64,000 nucleotides of DNA from Flavisolibacter longurius. GTDB taxonomy: Bacteria > Bacteroidota > Bacteroidia > Chitinophagales > Chitinophagaceae. The notes below the pieces were generated by a model that saw only the letters and a list, made by a program, of their open reading frames with translations, ran no database searches and was not told where the DNA came from. Position 1 is the stretch's first letter, and each line of letters opens with the position of its first letter. The DNA lies in NCBI GenBank assembly GCA_014163555.1, contig JACJGO010000015.1, forward strand, positions 1 through 64,000, written 5' to 3'. Below, one piece after another: positions 24,839 to 33,102 of the stretch. The position numbers and the translations under genes are program-made.

Positions 24839-26761
24839 TTAAAACTGCCATCTTACAAATGCTTCCATGGCTTCATACTCTGCTAGGCCTAGCCGGTTGT
24901 ATAAATCGGCGGTAGCCTTGTTGCGTTCTTCGGCCCGCTGCCAGAACTCGCGGCTGTCGCTGCCCTGAAATACCACACCGTCTTTTTGCGATTGATGTTT
25001 AAATATGCCATGGCGCTTTTTCAGCACCTGGTCGGGACTCATAGGGACAGCCATTTCAATCAGGTCAATGTCCCACTCGGCCCAGGCCCCTTTGTACAGC
25101 CATACCCAGCAATCTTCCATAAAGGCTTCCTCTTTCAGTTGACGGATGGCGTCGAAGATGCCATCCAGGCAAACCTTGTGTGTGCCATGCGGATCGGCCA
25201 GATCGCCGGCGGCATAAACCTGGTGCGGTTTTATTTCTTCAATCAATGCCTTTATGATCGCCACATCTTCTTCACCGATCGGTTTTTTATGCACCGTGCC
25301 GGTTTCATAAAACGGCAGGTCCAAAAAGTGTACATTTTCCATTGGAATGCCAACGTAGCGACAGGTGTTTTTGGCTTCTCCCCTGCGGATCAATCCTTTT
25401 ACATAACGCAAGGCCGGTATGTCTTTTTCACCGCTCTTTTTTACCCGCAAAAAGGCAAGGGCTACTTCGTACACTGCATCGGCTTCCGGCGATTGAATAT
25501 TAAATTTCGCGTTGTAATCTTTTACAAATTCAATAAAGCGGAAAGCCTCATCATCGGCTACGGCAATGTTGCCACTCGTTTGATAAGCGACGTGCACCTC
25601 ATGCCCCTGGTCTACGAGTCGCTGAAACGTACCCCCCATGCTGATAATGTCATCATCAGGATGCGGCGAAAAGATGAGCACTTTTTTTTGTGCCGGCTCT
25701 GACCTTTCCGGCCGGTGGCTGTCGTCGGCAGCCGGCTTGCCACCCGGCCAGCCGGTGATGGTGTGCTGCAGCCAGTTGAAAACTTCAATGTTGATATCGT
25801 AGGCCTGGCCGTACAAGGCCAGCAGGTCACTCAAACCGTTTTCGTTGTAATCATTGTTGGTCAGTTTCAGAATCGGTTTTCCTACAGTTAAGGCAAGATG
25901 CGTCACTGCTTTTTTAATTAATTGATTGTTCCAAACCACCGAGTCGGTAAGCCAGGGAGTTTTTTTGCGGGTAAGCCCCGAAGCAGCAGTTTCATCCAGT
26001 ACAAACAAAACATTTTTATGCCCCTGCAGGTAAGAGGCCGGGACAAATTCAGTTACGGGACCTTCAATCGCCTGCTTGACGATGCCCGCCTTTTGTTCGC
26101 CCCAGGCAAGCAGCACAACTTTTTTTGCCCGCATGATGGTACCCACCCCCATAGTGATAGCTTTACGGGGGACATTGGCCAGACCGCCGAATTCGGCCGC
26201 AGCATCCGACCGGGTAATTGGATCAAGTGTAATCAGCCGGGTGGCTGAACTCAGGTGCGAACCCGGTTCGTTGAACCCAATATGACCGTTGCGGCCTATG
26301 CCCAGTAATTGCAGATCGATACCGCCAAAAGCCCTGATCTTTTCTTCGTATTGCTCGCTGTAAAGTTTAACCAACTCCTGCGGCGTGTTACCATCAGGAA
26401 TAAAGCAATGCTCTTCGGCAATATCAATATGCTGAAACAGGTTTTCATGCATAAAGCGGTGATAACTTTGCAGGGCATCCGGCTGCAGGGGATAATATTC
26501 GTCCAAATTAAAGCTCACCACGTTTTGAAAGCTAAGTCCCTCTGCCCGGTGCATGCGAACCAGTTCGGCATAAACACGTTTTGGGGTAGATCCTGTTGCC
26601 AACCCCAACACCGCATATTTTCCGTTGCGGTGCTTTTCACGAATCAGGTTTGCAATTTCGGTTGCTACTGCCCATGAGGCCTCCTGTGCAGAGGGGTAGA
26701 TTTGCGTTGCTACTTTTTCGTAGGAGATCAGTTTATGCGGGGTGAAGACTTCTGTGAGCAT
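24839..26761 (-). CDS. nagB: Glucosamine-6-phosphate deaminase fused to a PIG-L/LmbE-type deacetylase-like domain
   Basis: This 640-aa protein has a full NagB domain at residues about 15-275 (LGLATGSTPKRVYAEL, VSFNLDEYYPL with the catalytic Asp, GIGRNGHIGFNEPGS with the catalytic His). NagB converts GlcN-6-P to fructose-6-P and ammonia. After a linker, residues about 360-640 form a PIG-L/LmbE domain (KKVLIFSPHPDDDIISMGG, then DLADPHGTHK, supplying the AHPDD- and HxxH-type zinc ligands). Ordinary NagB is about 260 aa; this fusion is known in Bacteroidota. The PIG-L domain keeps its metal motif, so GlcNAc-6-P or related deacetylation by the same chain is possible. It is divergent from the nagP-like gene across an operator pair. 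Confidence 0.92.
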   Translation of the reverse strand: MLTEVFTPHKLISYEKVATQIYPSAQEASWAVATEIANLIREKHRNGKYAVLGLATGSTPKRVYAELVRMHRAEGLSFQNVVSFNLDEYYPLQPDALQSYHRFMHENLFQHIDIAEEHCFIPDGNTPQELVKLYSEQYEEKIRAFGGIDLQLLGIGRNGHIGFNEPGSHLSSATRLITLDPITRSDAAAEFGGLANVPRKAITMGVGTIMRAKKVVLLAWGEQKAGIVKQAIEGPVTEFVPASYLQGHKNVLFVLDETAASGLTRKKTPWLTDSVVWNNQLIKKAVTHLALTVGKPILKLTNNDYNENGLSDLLALYGQAYDINIEVFNWLQHTITGWPGGKPAADDSHRPERSEPAQKKVLIFSPHPDDDIISMGGTFQRLVDQGHEVHVAYQTSGNIAVADDEAFRFIEFVKDYNAKFNIQSPEADAVYEVALAFLRVKKSGEKDIPALRYVKGLIRRGEAKNTCRYVGIPMENVHFLDLPFYETGTVHKKPIGEEDVAIIKALIEEIKPHQVYAAGDLADPHGTHKVCLDGIFDAIRQLKEEAFMEDCWVWLYKGAWAEWDIDLIEMAVPMSPDQVLKKRHGIFKHQSQKDGVVFQGSDSREFWQRAEERNKATADLYNRLGLAEYEAMEAFVRWQF

Positions 26762-26915
26762 ACAAGTTTAGATTAAAGCAAAATGAAAATTGCCGGGAGC
26801 CAGGAACTGTAACACAGGTAAACAATGCTGCCCTCTTTCCATTCCAACAGTTTAACCTTGCTGAAATCCTGATCTCCGGAATTTCAAACTTAGCCAAACA
26901 AATCCTGGATTCACC

Positions 26916-26958
26916 GTGCAAACGATTGAGCAAGATTTGAGGTTGCGCAATCGTTTGC
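26916..26958. promoter_or_regulatory. Paired operator-like sites in the nagB/nagP divergent promoter region
   Basis: GTGCAAACGATTGAGC (26916-26931) and GCAATCGTTTGC (26947-26958) contain the mutually inverted cores CAAACGATTG and CAATCGTTTG, starts 29 bp apart. The same cores occur at 1603-1634 upstream of the APH-fold kinase. They lie about 50 bp upstream of the transporter start and about 155 bp upstream of nagB, so one bound repressor could control both directions. Confidence 0.65.
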
Positions 26959-27008
26959 CTGGTTAAAAAGCATGTCGACGCTTTATTTTCAGGGCCTAAA
27001 CATGCTTT

Positions 27009-28310
27009 ATGAAGAAAACATCGCAGGGTAATGGATCTGCCATCGTCATCATTGGTATTTTATTTTTTGTGTTTGGGTTTGTTACCTGGCTGAATGGAAC
27101 GTTGATTCCGTTTTTAAAGATTGCCTGCGAACTTGAAAGTGATGTGCAGGCTTTTTTTGTGACGTTTGCTTTTTATATGGCGTATTTCTTCCTGGCCATT
27201 CCATCTTCTTACTTGCTGAAGAAAACCGGTTTTAAAAAAGGAATGGCGCTTGGCCTGGTGGTGATGGCGGTTGGTTCAATTGTCTTTATTCCGGCAGCCA
27301 ATACCCGCAGCTTTGGCCTTTTTCTTACCGGATTGTTTATACAGGGCATGGGACTGGCTGTGCTGCAAACAGCCAGCAATCCTTACATCAGCATTATTGG
27401 CCCGTTGGAAAGCGCAGCCAAACGAATCAGCATTATGGGCGTGTGTAACAAAGTGGCTGGCATCCTAAGCCCCATTATCTTGGGTGCCCTTGTGATGAAA
27501 AATGCCAGCGAAATGGAAGCGCACATTGCGGCCACAACCGATGCCGCAGCAAAAGCCCTCCTGCTTGATGAAATGGCAGCACGGGTCATTACACCCTACC
27601 TGATTATGGCGGTTGTATTGGTGCTGCTGGCGCTGATGATCCAGCGGTCTTCGCTCCCCGAAATAGAAAGCGATGAAGAAGCAAGTGAAGAAAGTACCAG
27701 CGTTCAAAAAACAAGTGTTCTGCAGTTTCCGCACCTGGTGCTGGGTGTGCTCTGCCTGTTTTTATACGTGGGTGTAGAGGTAATGGCCGGTGATGCCATT
27801 GTAATGTATGGGCAGGAACTGGGCATGCCGCTCGACGAGACAAAATACTTTACATCGCTTACGCTGTTTGCTATGCTGCTGGGTTATGTGATCGGTATCT
27901 TTACAATTCCCAAATATATTTCCCAACAAAAGGCGCTGGCCATATCAGCTATCTCCGGTATTTTGTTCTCTATTTGCACGTTTTTCAGCCAAGGCTATGT
28001 GGCTATTTCGTTTATTGCCTTGCTGGGATTATCCAATGCGTTGATGTGGCCTGCCATTTTCCCCCTTGCCATTAAAGGGCTAGGCCGCTTTACCAAGATC
28101 GGTTCTGCACTGCTAGTGATGGGTATTGCCGGCGGCGCCCTGATTCCGCTTCTTTATGCAACGTTGAAAGAAAACGTTTTTTCCAATCATGTTTCCTTTC
28201 TTATTTGCATGTTGCCTGCTTACCTCTACATTTTGTTTTATGCGTTGAAAGGTTTTAAGGTTGGTATAAAACCAAAATTGAGAAAAGTAGCAAGGCTGGA
28301 AACGGTATAA
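27009..28310 (+). CDS. nagP: Sugar MFS transporter of the FucP/GluP/NagP family
   Basis: This 433-aa inner-membrane protein has about 12 hydrophobic segments. It opens with AIVIIGILFFVFGFVTWLNG, the N-terminal signature of the FHS (FucP) branch of the major facilitator superfamily, then LPFLKIACEL-type and MGLAVLQTASNPYISIIGP segments that are characteristic of FucP/GluP/NagP symporters. Divergence from nagB and the shared operator pair favour N-acetylglucosamine as substrate, hence the symbol; fucose or glucose would be the alternatives from family alone. The intergenic region is 247 bp, and there is no obvious terminator after the gene. Confidence 0.82.
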   Translation: MKKTSQGNGSAIVIIGILFFVFGFVTWLNGTLIPFLKIACELESDVQAFFVTFAFYMAYFFLAIPSSYLLKKTGFKKGMALGLVVMAVGSIVFIPAANTRSFGLFLTGLFIQGMGLAVLQTASNPYISIIGPLESAAKRISIMGVCNKVAGILSPIILGALVMKNASEMEAHIAATTDAAAKALLLDEMAARVITPYLIMAVVLVLLALMIQRSSLPEIESDEEASEESTSVQKTSVLQFPHLVLGVLCLFLYVGVEVMAGDAIVMYGQELGMPLDETKYFTSLTLFAMLLGYVIGIFTIPKYISQQKALAISAISGILFSICTFFSQGYVAISFIALLGLSNALMWPAIFPLAIKGLGRFTKIGSALLVMGIAGGALIPLLYATLKENVFSNHVSFLICMLPAYLYILFYALKGFKVGIKPKLRKVARLETV

Positions 28311-28488
28311 AGGGAAACAAGGTATCGATAGAAATCCCGATCGCATACGCTGCACTTGCTTTCATTAGCAGGCGCAGTGTATTCGATTTTGTTTCCGGAC
28401 AAACAGGGTAAAATTCCTCATCGTCAATGTCGGTTAAGGGTGACTGAAACGTTTCTGAACCACTAAACCGATTACGTCAACTCCTGTT

Positions 28489-28932
28489 CTAGGCCATCGT
28501 GCTGAGCATAGCCTGCAGGTTTGCGTTGACTTTAAAACAACACACATCCAGCATGTGTTTAACGATGGCTTGCAGACTTGAAAAATCCTCCGGCTTGGTT
28601 ATAAATTCCACGCCCTGGCTTTCAAACAACACCTTGTCGTTAGGGTTTCGACTCGAACTAAATACGATGATGGGAATGCCGTCAAGCCTGAGCTCACTTT
28701 TTATCCGCCGACAGGTTTGTCGCCCGTCCAAATAAGGCATATTCAAATCCAGCACAATCAGGCAGGGTAACTCCTCCGACGCCTTTGTCTGGGTTAAATA
28801 ATCCAATGCCAGTAAGCCATTCTCAGCAAAGGCAATCGATGCAGAATCATTCACACCTCTTAAAGCTTCAGAAAGAATCTCACGGTCATCTTCGTCGTCT
28901 TCTATAATCAGGATCGTTTTTTTGCTATTCAT
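28489..28932 (-). CDS. Single-domain response regulator
   Basis: This 147-aa CheY-like receiver has no output domain. It shows the acidic pocket (LIIEDDEDDREI), the phosphoacceptor D62 in LIVLDLNMPYLDG, the switch Ser region (IVFSSSRNPND) and K113 in FITKPED. The RCP1-like wording (DLNMPxxDGR, FSSSxxxxD) is typical of regulators paired with soluble PAS or phytochrome-like kinases. Its start lies 1 nt after the stop of the histidine kinase gene, so the pair is translationally coupled. The output partner is unknown. Confidence 0.93.
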   Translation of the reverse strand: MNSKKTILIIEDDEDDREILSEALRGVNDSASIAFAENGLLALDYLTQTKASEELPCLIVLDLNMPYLDGRQTCRRIKSELRLDGIPIIVFSSSRNPNDKVLFESQGVEFITKPEDFSSLQAIVKHMLDVCCFKVNANLQAMLSTMA

Positions 28933-28933
28933 T

Positions 28934-30172
28934 TCATTGGTTAGCGTTCATGGTAAAATCCGTTTTCTTGAGCAGGTTAAGGCTCTCATGAGGTTCATCG
29001 GATGTAGGCAAAAGGATTGTGACCGTCGTGCCTGAATCTTTTATACTGTCAATTGATATACCGCCTCCGTGCGTTTCCACAATCTTTTTACAAAGAGAAA
29101 GCCCCACTCCTCTTCCGCTGTTGGAATGCAGCCTGCGGAACAATTCAAAAACCTGCCCTTTAAATTCAGATGCAAAACCAATGCCCTCGTCCTGCAGCCG
29201 TATGCGGAAAAAATCAATATAGCGGTACTTTTCTTCCACCGACCGGAACTGGTTCATCTGAATGGTATCGACACTAATACGAATAACTGCCTCTGCGCCA
29301 TCTTTGCGAAACTGAACCGCATTGGTCAGTAACTGGTGAAAGAGCAAGAAGAACTGATCGTAGTCGGCCTGCAGGGTCACAAGGCCTTCACTCTGCAGGT
29401 TTATGCTTACGCCAGGCCATTCGTTCTGCAATTGCGTAAATAATTCATCCACCAGGGAAGAGAGTGCCACAGGTACCTTTTTCGGCGGTGTTTCCGTTAA
29501 CCAGATGTATTGCTGCAAGCCGGAAAGAATTGATTTCATCTGGTTTGTGATCTTGCTGAGCCTTTTCAGGTTATTGTTTTGCTCCTCTTTCTGTTTTTCA
29601 TCCTGCAATAAATTCGTAAACAAGGTCAGCTTTCGAAGCGGTTCCTGCATGTCGTGTGTAACAATACGGTTGAATTGCACCAGTTCTTCATTCTGCTTAT
29701 TCAGCAATGTCATTTGCTTGTCAAGCAGTTCACTGTGCCGCTGCAGATCCTGTTTGGCGGCTTGTAATAAAGTATTCTCCCGAAGAGCCCTTTCCGCCTC
29801 TTTTTTGGCCGCTATCAATTCCTCTTCAAACTGCTTGCGGTGGTGCACAACAATTCCGGCATAATAATTAACCGCATCTCCTGTCTCAGTACTTCTTTTT
29901 GCATTGATCAGCACCGGCAATTCTTCACCGTCCTGGCGCTTGAGCGAAATATAAATTTCTTCCGCATGGCCCTGCATTTTCAGAAGTGGGAAAAAATGTG
30001 TTTGTTGAAAGATCCGTGTGGCCAGCGTAAAAATCAGGTCCACTTTTTTGCCAACCAGTTCGTCCCTGTTGTATTGCAAATAGGTACAGAGAAAATCATT
30101 CACGTCCAGGATTGACCCATTATCAGCCGTGCTGAAATAGAGAAAAGGTGCCAGGTTGTTCAACGAAGTCAT
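28934..30172 (-). CDS. Soluble PAS-domain sensor histidine kinase
   Basis: This 412-aa protein has no membrane segments. Residues about 8-115 form a PAS domain (LYFSTADNGSILDVNDFLCTYL; GKKVDLIFTLATR; VLINAKRSTETGD). A coiled coil (about 115-170) leads into the dimerization/phosphoacceptor box with H173 (RIVTHDMQEPLRKL). The HATPase domain has N-box LTNAVQF, G1 DEGIGFAS and G2 GRGVGLSLCKKI. Its start codon overlaps the stop of the rsbQ-like gene by 1 nt (TGATG) and its stop is 1 nt before the response regulator start. In Bacillus subtilis the RsbQ hydrolase works with a PAS-PP2C phosphatase (RsbP); here the PAS protein carries a kinase instead. Confidence 0.93.
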   Translation of the reverse strand: MTSLNNLAPFLYFSTADNGSILDVNDFLCTYLQYNRDELVGKKVDLIFTLATRIFQQTHFFPLLKMQGHAEEIYISLKRQDGEELPVLINAKRSTETGDAVNYYAGIVVHHRKQFEEELIAAKKEAERALRENTLLQAAKQDLQRHSELLDKQMTLLNKQNEELVQFNRIVTHDMQEPLRKLTLFTNLLQDEKQKEEQNNNLKRLSKITNQMKSILSGLQQYIWLTETPPKKVPVALSSLVDELFTQLQNEWPGVSINLQSEGLVTLQADYDQFFLLFHQLLTNAVQFRKDGAEAVIRISVDTIQMNQFRSVEEKYRYIDFFRIRLQDEGIGFASEFKGQVFELFRRLHSNSGRGVGLSLCKKIVETHGGGISIDSIKDSGTTVTILLPTSDEPHESLNLLKKTDFTMNANQ

Positions 30173-30975
30173 CAGGCTGCAGGCAACAAAAATTCTTTCA
30201 TGTAATAACTCGTTTCTTCCGGCTCACTCATGTGCGGGCAATGCCCAGTGGCTTTCATTACCCGGAGTGTACTTTGCGGCAATTGTTGCGAGAGATAATT
30301 TCCCACTTCCAGCGGAGCGATGATATCCTCGGAACATTGCAGGATAAGCGAGGGTATTTTGACCTTTTTAAGGTCGTTGCGATTGTCGGAAAAAAAAGTC
30401 GCTTCGGCAAACTGACGGGCAATCAACGGATCGGTTGAGCAAAAGCTTTCCGTTAACTCCTGTCCCAACTGCGGCCGATCGGTATTTCCCATGATATTCG
30501 GCGCCAGAAAATTGGCCCAGCCAATGTAGTTCTTCTCCATGGTGTCCAGCAGCCCTTCGATATCTTTCCGGGTAAAACCGCCTACATAATCGCCATCATT
30601 CAGATAACAGGGCGACGGCCCTACCATGATCATTTTTTTAAAATACTGTGGAGAATCGATGGCGGCCAATAACCCGATCATGGCACTGACCGAATGCCCT
30701 ACAAAAATGACATCTTTCAATTGGAGTTCATTGCAAATGTCCAGCACATCCTGCGCATAACCATGCAGAGAAGCATATCGTTCCTTATTGTAAAACCGAT
30801 TATCGGATTTTCCGGCACCAACATAATCGAAAAGAACGATGCGGTAATCCTTTTCAAATGCTGGTGTTAGATACCGCCACATGTTTTGGTCACAACCAAA
30901 TCCATGCGCAAATAGCATTACCTGATCCCCCTCACCAAAAATCTTTACATTGTTCCGTTCACGGATTGATACCAT
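30172..30975 (-). CDS. rsbQ: RsbQ-like alpha/beta hydrolase, putative ligand-sensing partner of the PAS kinase
   Basis: The start at 30975 (MVSIRERNNVKIFGEG) matches the RsbQ N-terminus; the open frame extends 17 codons further to 31026. The 267-aa protein follows B. subtilis RsbQ over its length: FAHGFGCDQNMW, LFDYVGAGKSD, HGYAQDVLDI, VGHSVSAMIG, MVGPSPCYLND, MEKNYIGWAN, FCSTDPLIARQFA, ILQCSEDIIAP and GHCPHMS. The catalytic triad is S95, D217 and H245. RsbQ belongs to the same hydrolase group as the plant receptors D14 and KAI2 and in Bacillus is required for RsbP-dependent energy-stress signalling. The 1-nt overlap with the PAS kinase gene argues for a joint signalling function. Confidence 0.93.
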   Translation of the reverse strand: MVSIRERNNVKIFGEGDQVMLFAHGFGCDQNMWRYLTPAFEKDYRIVLFDYVGAGKSDNRFYNKERYASLHGYAQDVLDICNELQLKDVIFVGHSVSAMIGLLAAIDSPQYFKKMIMVGPSPCYLNDGDYVGGFTRKDIEGLLDTMEKNYIGWANFLAPNIMGNTDRPQLGQELTESFCSTDPLIARQFAEATFFSDNRNDLKKVKIPSLILQCSEDIIAPLEVGNYLSQQLPQSTLRVMKATGHCPHMSEPEETSYYMKEFLLPAA

Positions 30976-31026
30976 GTCTTTCGTATGTTTTGGTATGTAT
31001 ACTAAAATATACGGGAAATTAAACAA

Positions 31027-31618
31027 TGACGGGCACTCCGACGTTTATTTCCCCGCAAAACAAATTCTTTTAGCATGGTGTTGGTTATAATTTCAACCCT
31101 TCAGTTCATTTGCTCATTAAGGTGACTATTCAGAAATTCATAAGTCTTCGTATAATGTTATGGATTCGGAAATCGGAAGAGAGTAGAAATTTTACAAATG
31201 TGAAAGGCAAGAGGATTACAATTTCTGATGGAGAATACAAAGATTGCTTGCTCACAAAGAATAGTCACATCATGACAAATTAGTATAAAAACAATGCTTT
31301 TGTTCTACAACCAAGCGGTGCCGATGTAATCTTTTATACTGCAATCCAATTAAGAAAGTTTAATGGCCTTAAAGTGTTTTTCAAGAAAGAAAAGCAGGTA
31401 AATAGTAAATAAGGGTCTTCGTACGGATCTACCATTTACAATTTCTGCCAGAAAAGAAAGAGTATTCAGAATAGTTGATTGGTCGTTACATCGTGTAGTT
31501 TCAGTTTTCCATAACCCAAATCAAAAAAGCCAGAAAATCCAAAACAATTTTCGTAGCAATCTAAACAATATCAAAAAATTGCTATATCTTAAGCCTATAC
31601 CACTAAAAAGCCACCAAT
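31027..31618. other. 592-bp gene-free, A+T-rich stretch
   Basis: No ORF with recognisable protein features was found on either strand and no RNA gene was recognised. Base composition looks richer in A+T than the flanking operons. Frames are broken by many stop codons, consistent with decayed sequence or an untranslated region. It marks the left side of the 31.0-34.3 kb segment holding the small-protein family and NusG-like genes. Confidence 0.5.
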
Positions 31619-31807
31619 ATGCTAAAGACCACCTTACAATTCAATTCCATCTTTTCGTTGTGGCGGTTCAAAGTAACGATTCATGCACAAAACGTGGTTG
31701 TGCTGGCTAAAAAGAACCTGCTGATCTGCGAGTTAACGGAAAAAGACATTCAACTGGCCTGCCTTTGCTTTGCTGCCAAAGTGATTGTTTTAAAAAGCGT
31801 TCCGTAA
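31619..31807 (+). CDS. Small protein of an unnamed 51-residue family, copy A
   Basis: This 62-aa ORF starts MLKTTLQFNSIFSLWRF. From LQF to the residue I in AAKVI it spans exactly 51 residues and aligns without a gap to the products at 31835-32017 and 33995-34195. Shared positions are the opening LQF, small/hydrophobic residues at 5, 6 and 9, an N-x-L or K-N-L stretch in the middle, LTEKDI (LSEEDI, IEQETL in the others), then A at 42-43, an aromatic at 46 and a terminal A-x-x-I/L. At DNA level the first 25 bases resemble copy C (ACCACCTTACAATTC in both). No known domain was recognised. The Trp and Cys content is higher than in the other copies. Confidence 0.6.
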   Translation: MLKTTLQFNSIFSLWRFKVTIHAQNVVVLAKKNLLICELTEKDIQLACLCFAAKVIVLKSVP

Positions 31808-31834
31808 ATTGAAAATTTATCTAGTAACCTGCAG

Positions 31835-32017
31835 TTATGCATATAGCTGATCGATCTTCGTTGCCCTGTATTGCTGATAGGCAATTTTGATATCTTCTTC
31901 TGAAAGTTTTGTCTTTATCGTGAGCTTTAGTGTATTGATCTGGAAACCTTTTCCAGATAGCATTTTGCTGTAAACAGCCAGTTCGGCCAGGGTTTTAAAT
32001 TGCAGGATGGATTGCAT
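31835..32017 (-). CDS. Small protein of an unnamed 51-residue family, copy B
   Basis: Starting at 32017 gives 60 aa (MQSILQFKTLAELAVYSKML...); an upstream ATG at 32059 would add 14 residues not shared by the family. The block LQF to ATKI is 51 residues and collinear with copies A and C: LQFKTLAELAVY against LQFQSLAQLAAF in copy C, and LSEEDIKIAYQQYRATKI against LTEKDIQLACLCFAAKVI in copy A. The predicted pattern is helix, two short strands, helix. It converges with copy A (27 bp between stop codons) and is divergent from the first NusG-like gene. Function unknown. Confidence 0.65.
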   Translation of the reverse strand: MQSILQFKTLAELAVYSKMLSGKGFQINTLKLTIKTKLSEEDIKIAYQQYRATKIDQLYA

Positions 32018-32059
32018 TCGTTGTACTTCGGTGGTAAAACTAATGTGTCTAGCAAACAC

Positions 32060-32417
32060 ACACTAATACTTTTTTAGCTAATCTGCGGCTAAACCCTCAA
32101 CTTTGCCAAAGATCGAAAGGCAATTGTGTACTTTCTTGTCCACATTGTATGCACTACTGTCCAGTTGTCAGTTTGCATACATCAAAATTGGATGGTATAT
32201 TTATTGCACGATTTTCTCCTGAAGGACCCTAATGAAAATGGCGAGAACCATCCACTGTCAAGCAATTTCTGAATAATTGCGCTCAACTGAAAAACCTCTC
32301 TTCATTTTAGTTTGCCTTGTTACATGAAAAATACCAATAAGCGGTAATCCGGACTTTTGTTACGGAACTGGTTAATGGGTAACGATGAATTTAGTCATGT
32401 AAAAAAACGAACCCTGT
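32060..32417. other. Leader/intergenic region upstream of the first NusG-like gene
   Basis: About 400 bp separates copy B from the NusG-like gene, with no credible ORF. A 7-bp inverted repeat (TGTATGC at 32146-32152, GCATACA at 32175-32181) could form a hairpin with a 22-nt loop. UpxY-type genes often have long leaders on which the antiterminator acts, so an untranslated leader is plausible, but no defined motif was recognised. Confidence 0.4.
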
Positions 32418-32939
32418 ATGAATCAAAACCTACGTTGGCACGTGGTCTTTACCCGGCAACAGTGTGAGAAAAAAGTAGTACTGGCCTTAACCGAAAAAGG
32501 TTATCAATGTTACTGTCCGCAACAGGATGCAGTTCCAGCATGGAAATTTCAGGAAAAAGTAGTTAATAAACCCCTGTTTAGCTCGTATGTTTTTGTTCGT
32601 TGTACACCCGAACAATTTTCTGATATAAAAAGAACCCCTGGTATTATCAACTTCATGTTCCGGCTAGACCAACCGGCAGTCATTAGCATTGAAGAAATGG
32701 CTTTGCTTAAACAAGCTATCCGAACACACCGTAGTCTTCAGATCATAAAAACTGGGTGGCTGTCGCCATCGCAATCTCCTATACAGGAGTCCGATAGCCA
32801 GGTTTATCCCCTTCATTCAATAGGGGTAACACTTGTTGGCTCCAAAGAAAGTATGATCACTACCACCCCGGTTGTAACGGAAGAGTCTAAACGTATCTTT
32901 CCCCGATTTTCAACCCGGTTCCGGTTAGCGTGGCGGTAG
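32418..32939 (+). CDS. UpxY/NusG-like transcription antiterminator paralog, degenerate C-terminus
   Basis: This 173-aa protein has a clear NGN domain at residues 5-105: LRWHVVFTRQQCEKKVVLALTEKGYQCYCPQ, KPLFSSYVFVRC and TPGIINFMFRLDQPAVIS. NGN binds the RNA polymerase clamp. The C-terminal part (about 115-173) has no recognisable KOW motif; it is Ser/Thr-rich and ends in Arg residues, unlike the neighbour at 33103. UpxY proteins act as operon-specific antiterminators, usually for capsule or exopolysaccharide operons, but no such operon follows. The two paralogs are 163 bp apart and differ clearly in sequence. Confidence 0.85.
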   Translation: MNQNLRWHVVFTRQQCEKKVVLALTEKGYQCYCPQQDAVPAWKFQEKVVNKPLFSSYVFVRCTPEQFSDIKRTPGIINFMFRLDQPAVISIEEMALLKQAIRTHRSLQIIKTGWLSPSQSPIQESDSQVYPLHSIGVTLVGSKESMITTTPVVTEESKRIFPRFSTRFRLAWR

Positions 32940-33102
32940 CAGAGGATAAAAACTATTGCAGAGCTGGGTCACTGAAAAGTTATACACATTTCTGGGTCAG
33001 CTTTAAACTTATGTTTTAACCCCTTGTCTGAGACTCCGCTTTAATATTCTGTCTGATGACTATTATTCATACGACAAAAAACACCCTAAACGCTAACCTT
33101 TT

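Noticed and set aside
32146-32181. Riboswitch or defined regulatory RNA upstream of the first NusG-like gene
   Set aside because: Only a 7-bp inverted repeat with a long loop was seen; no known riboswitch consensus was recognised.
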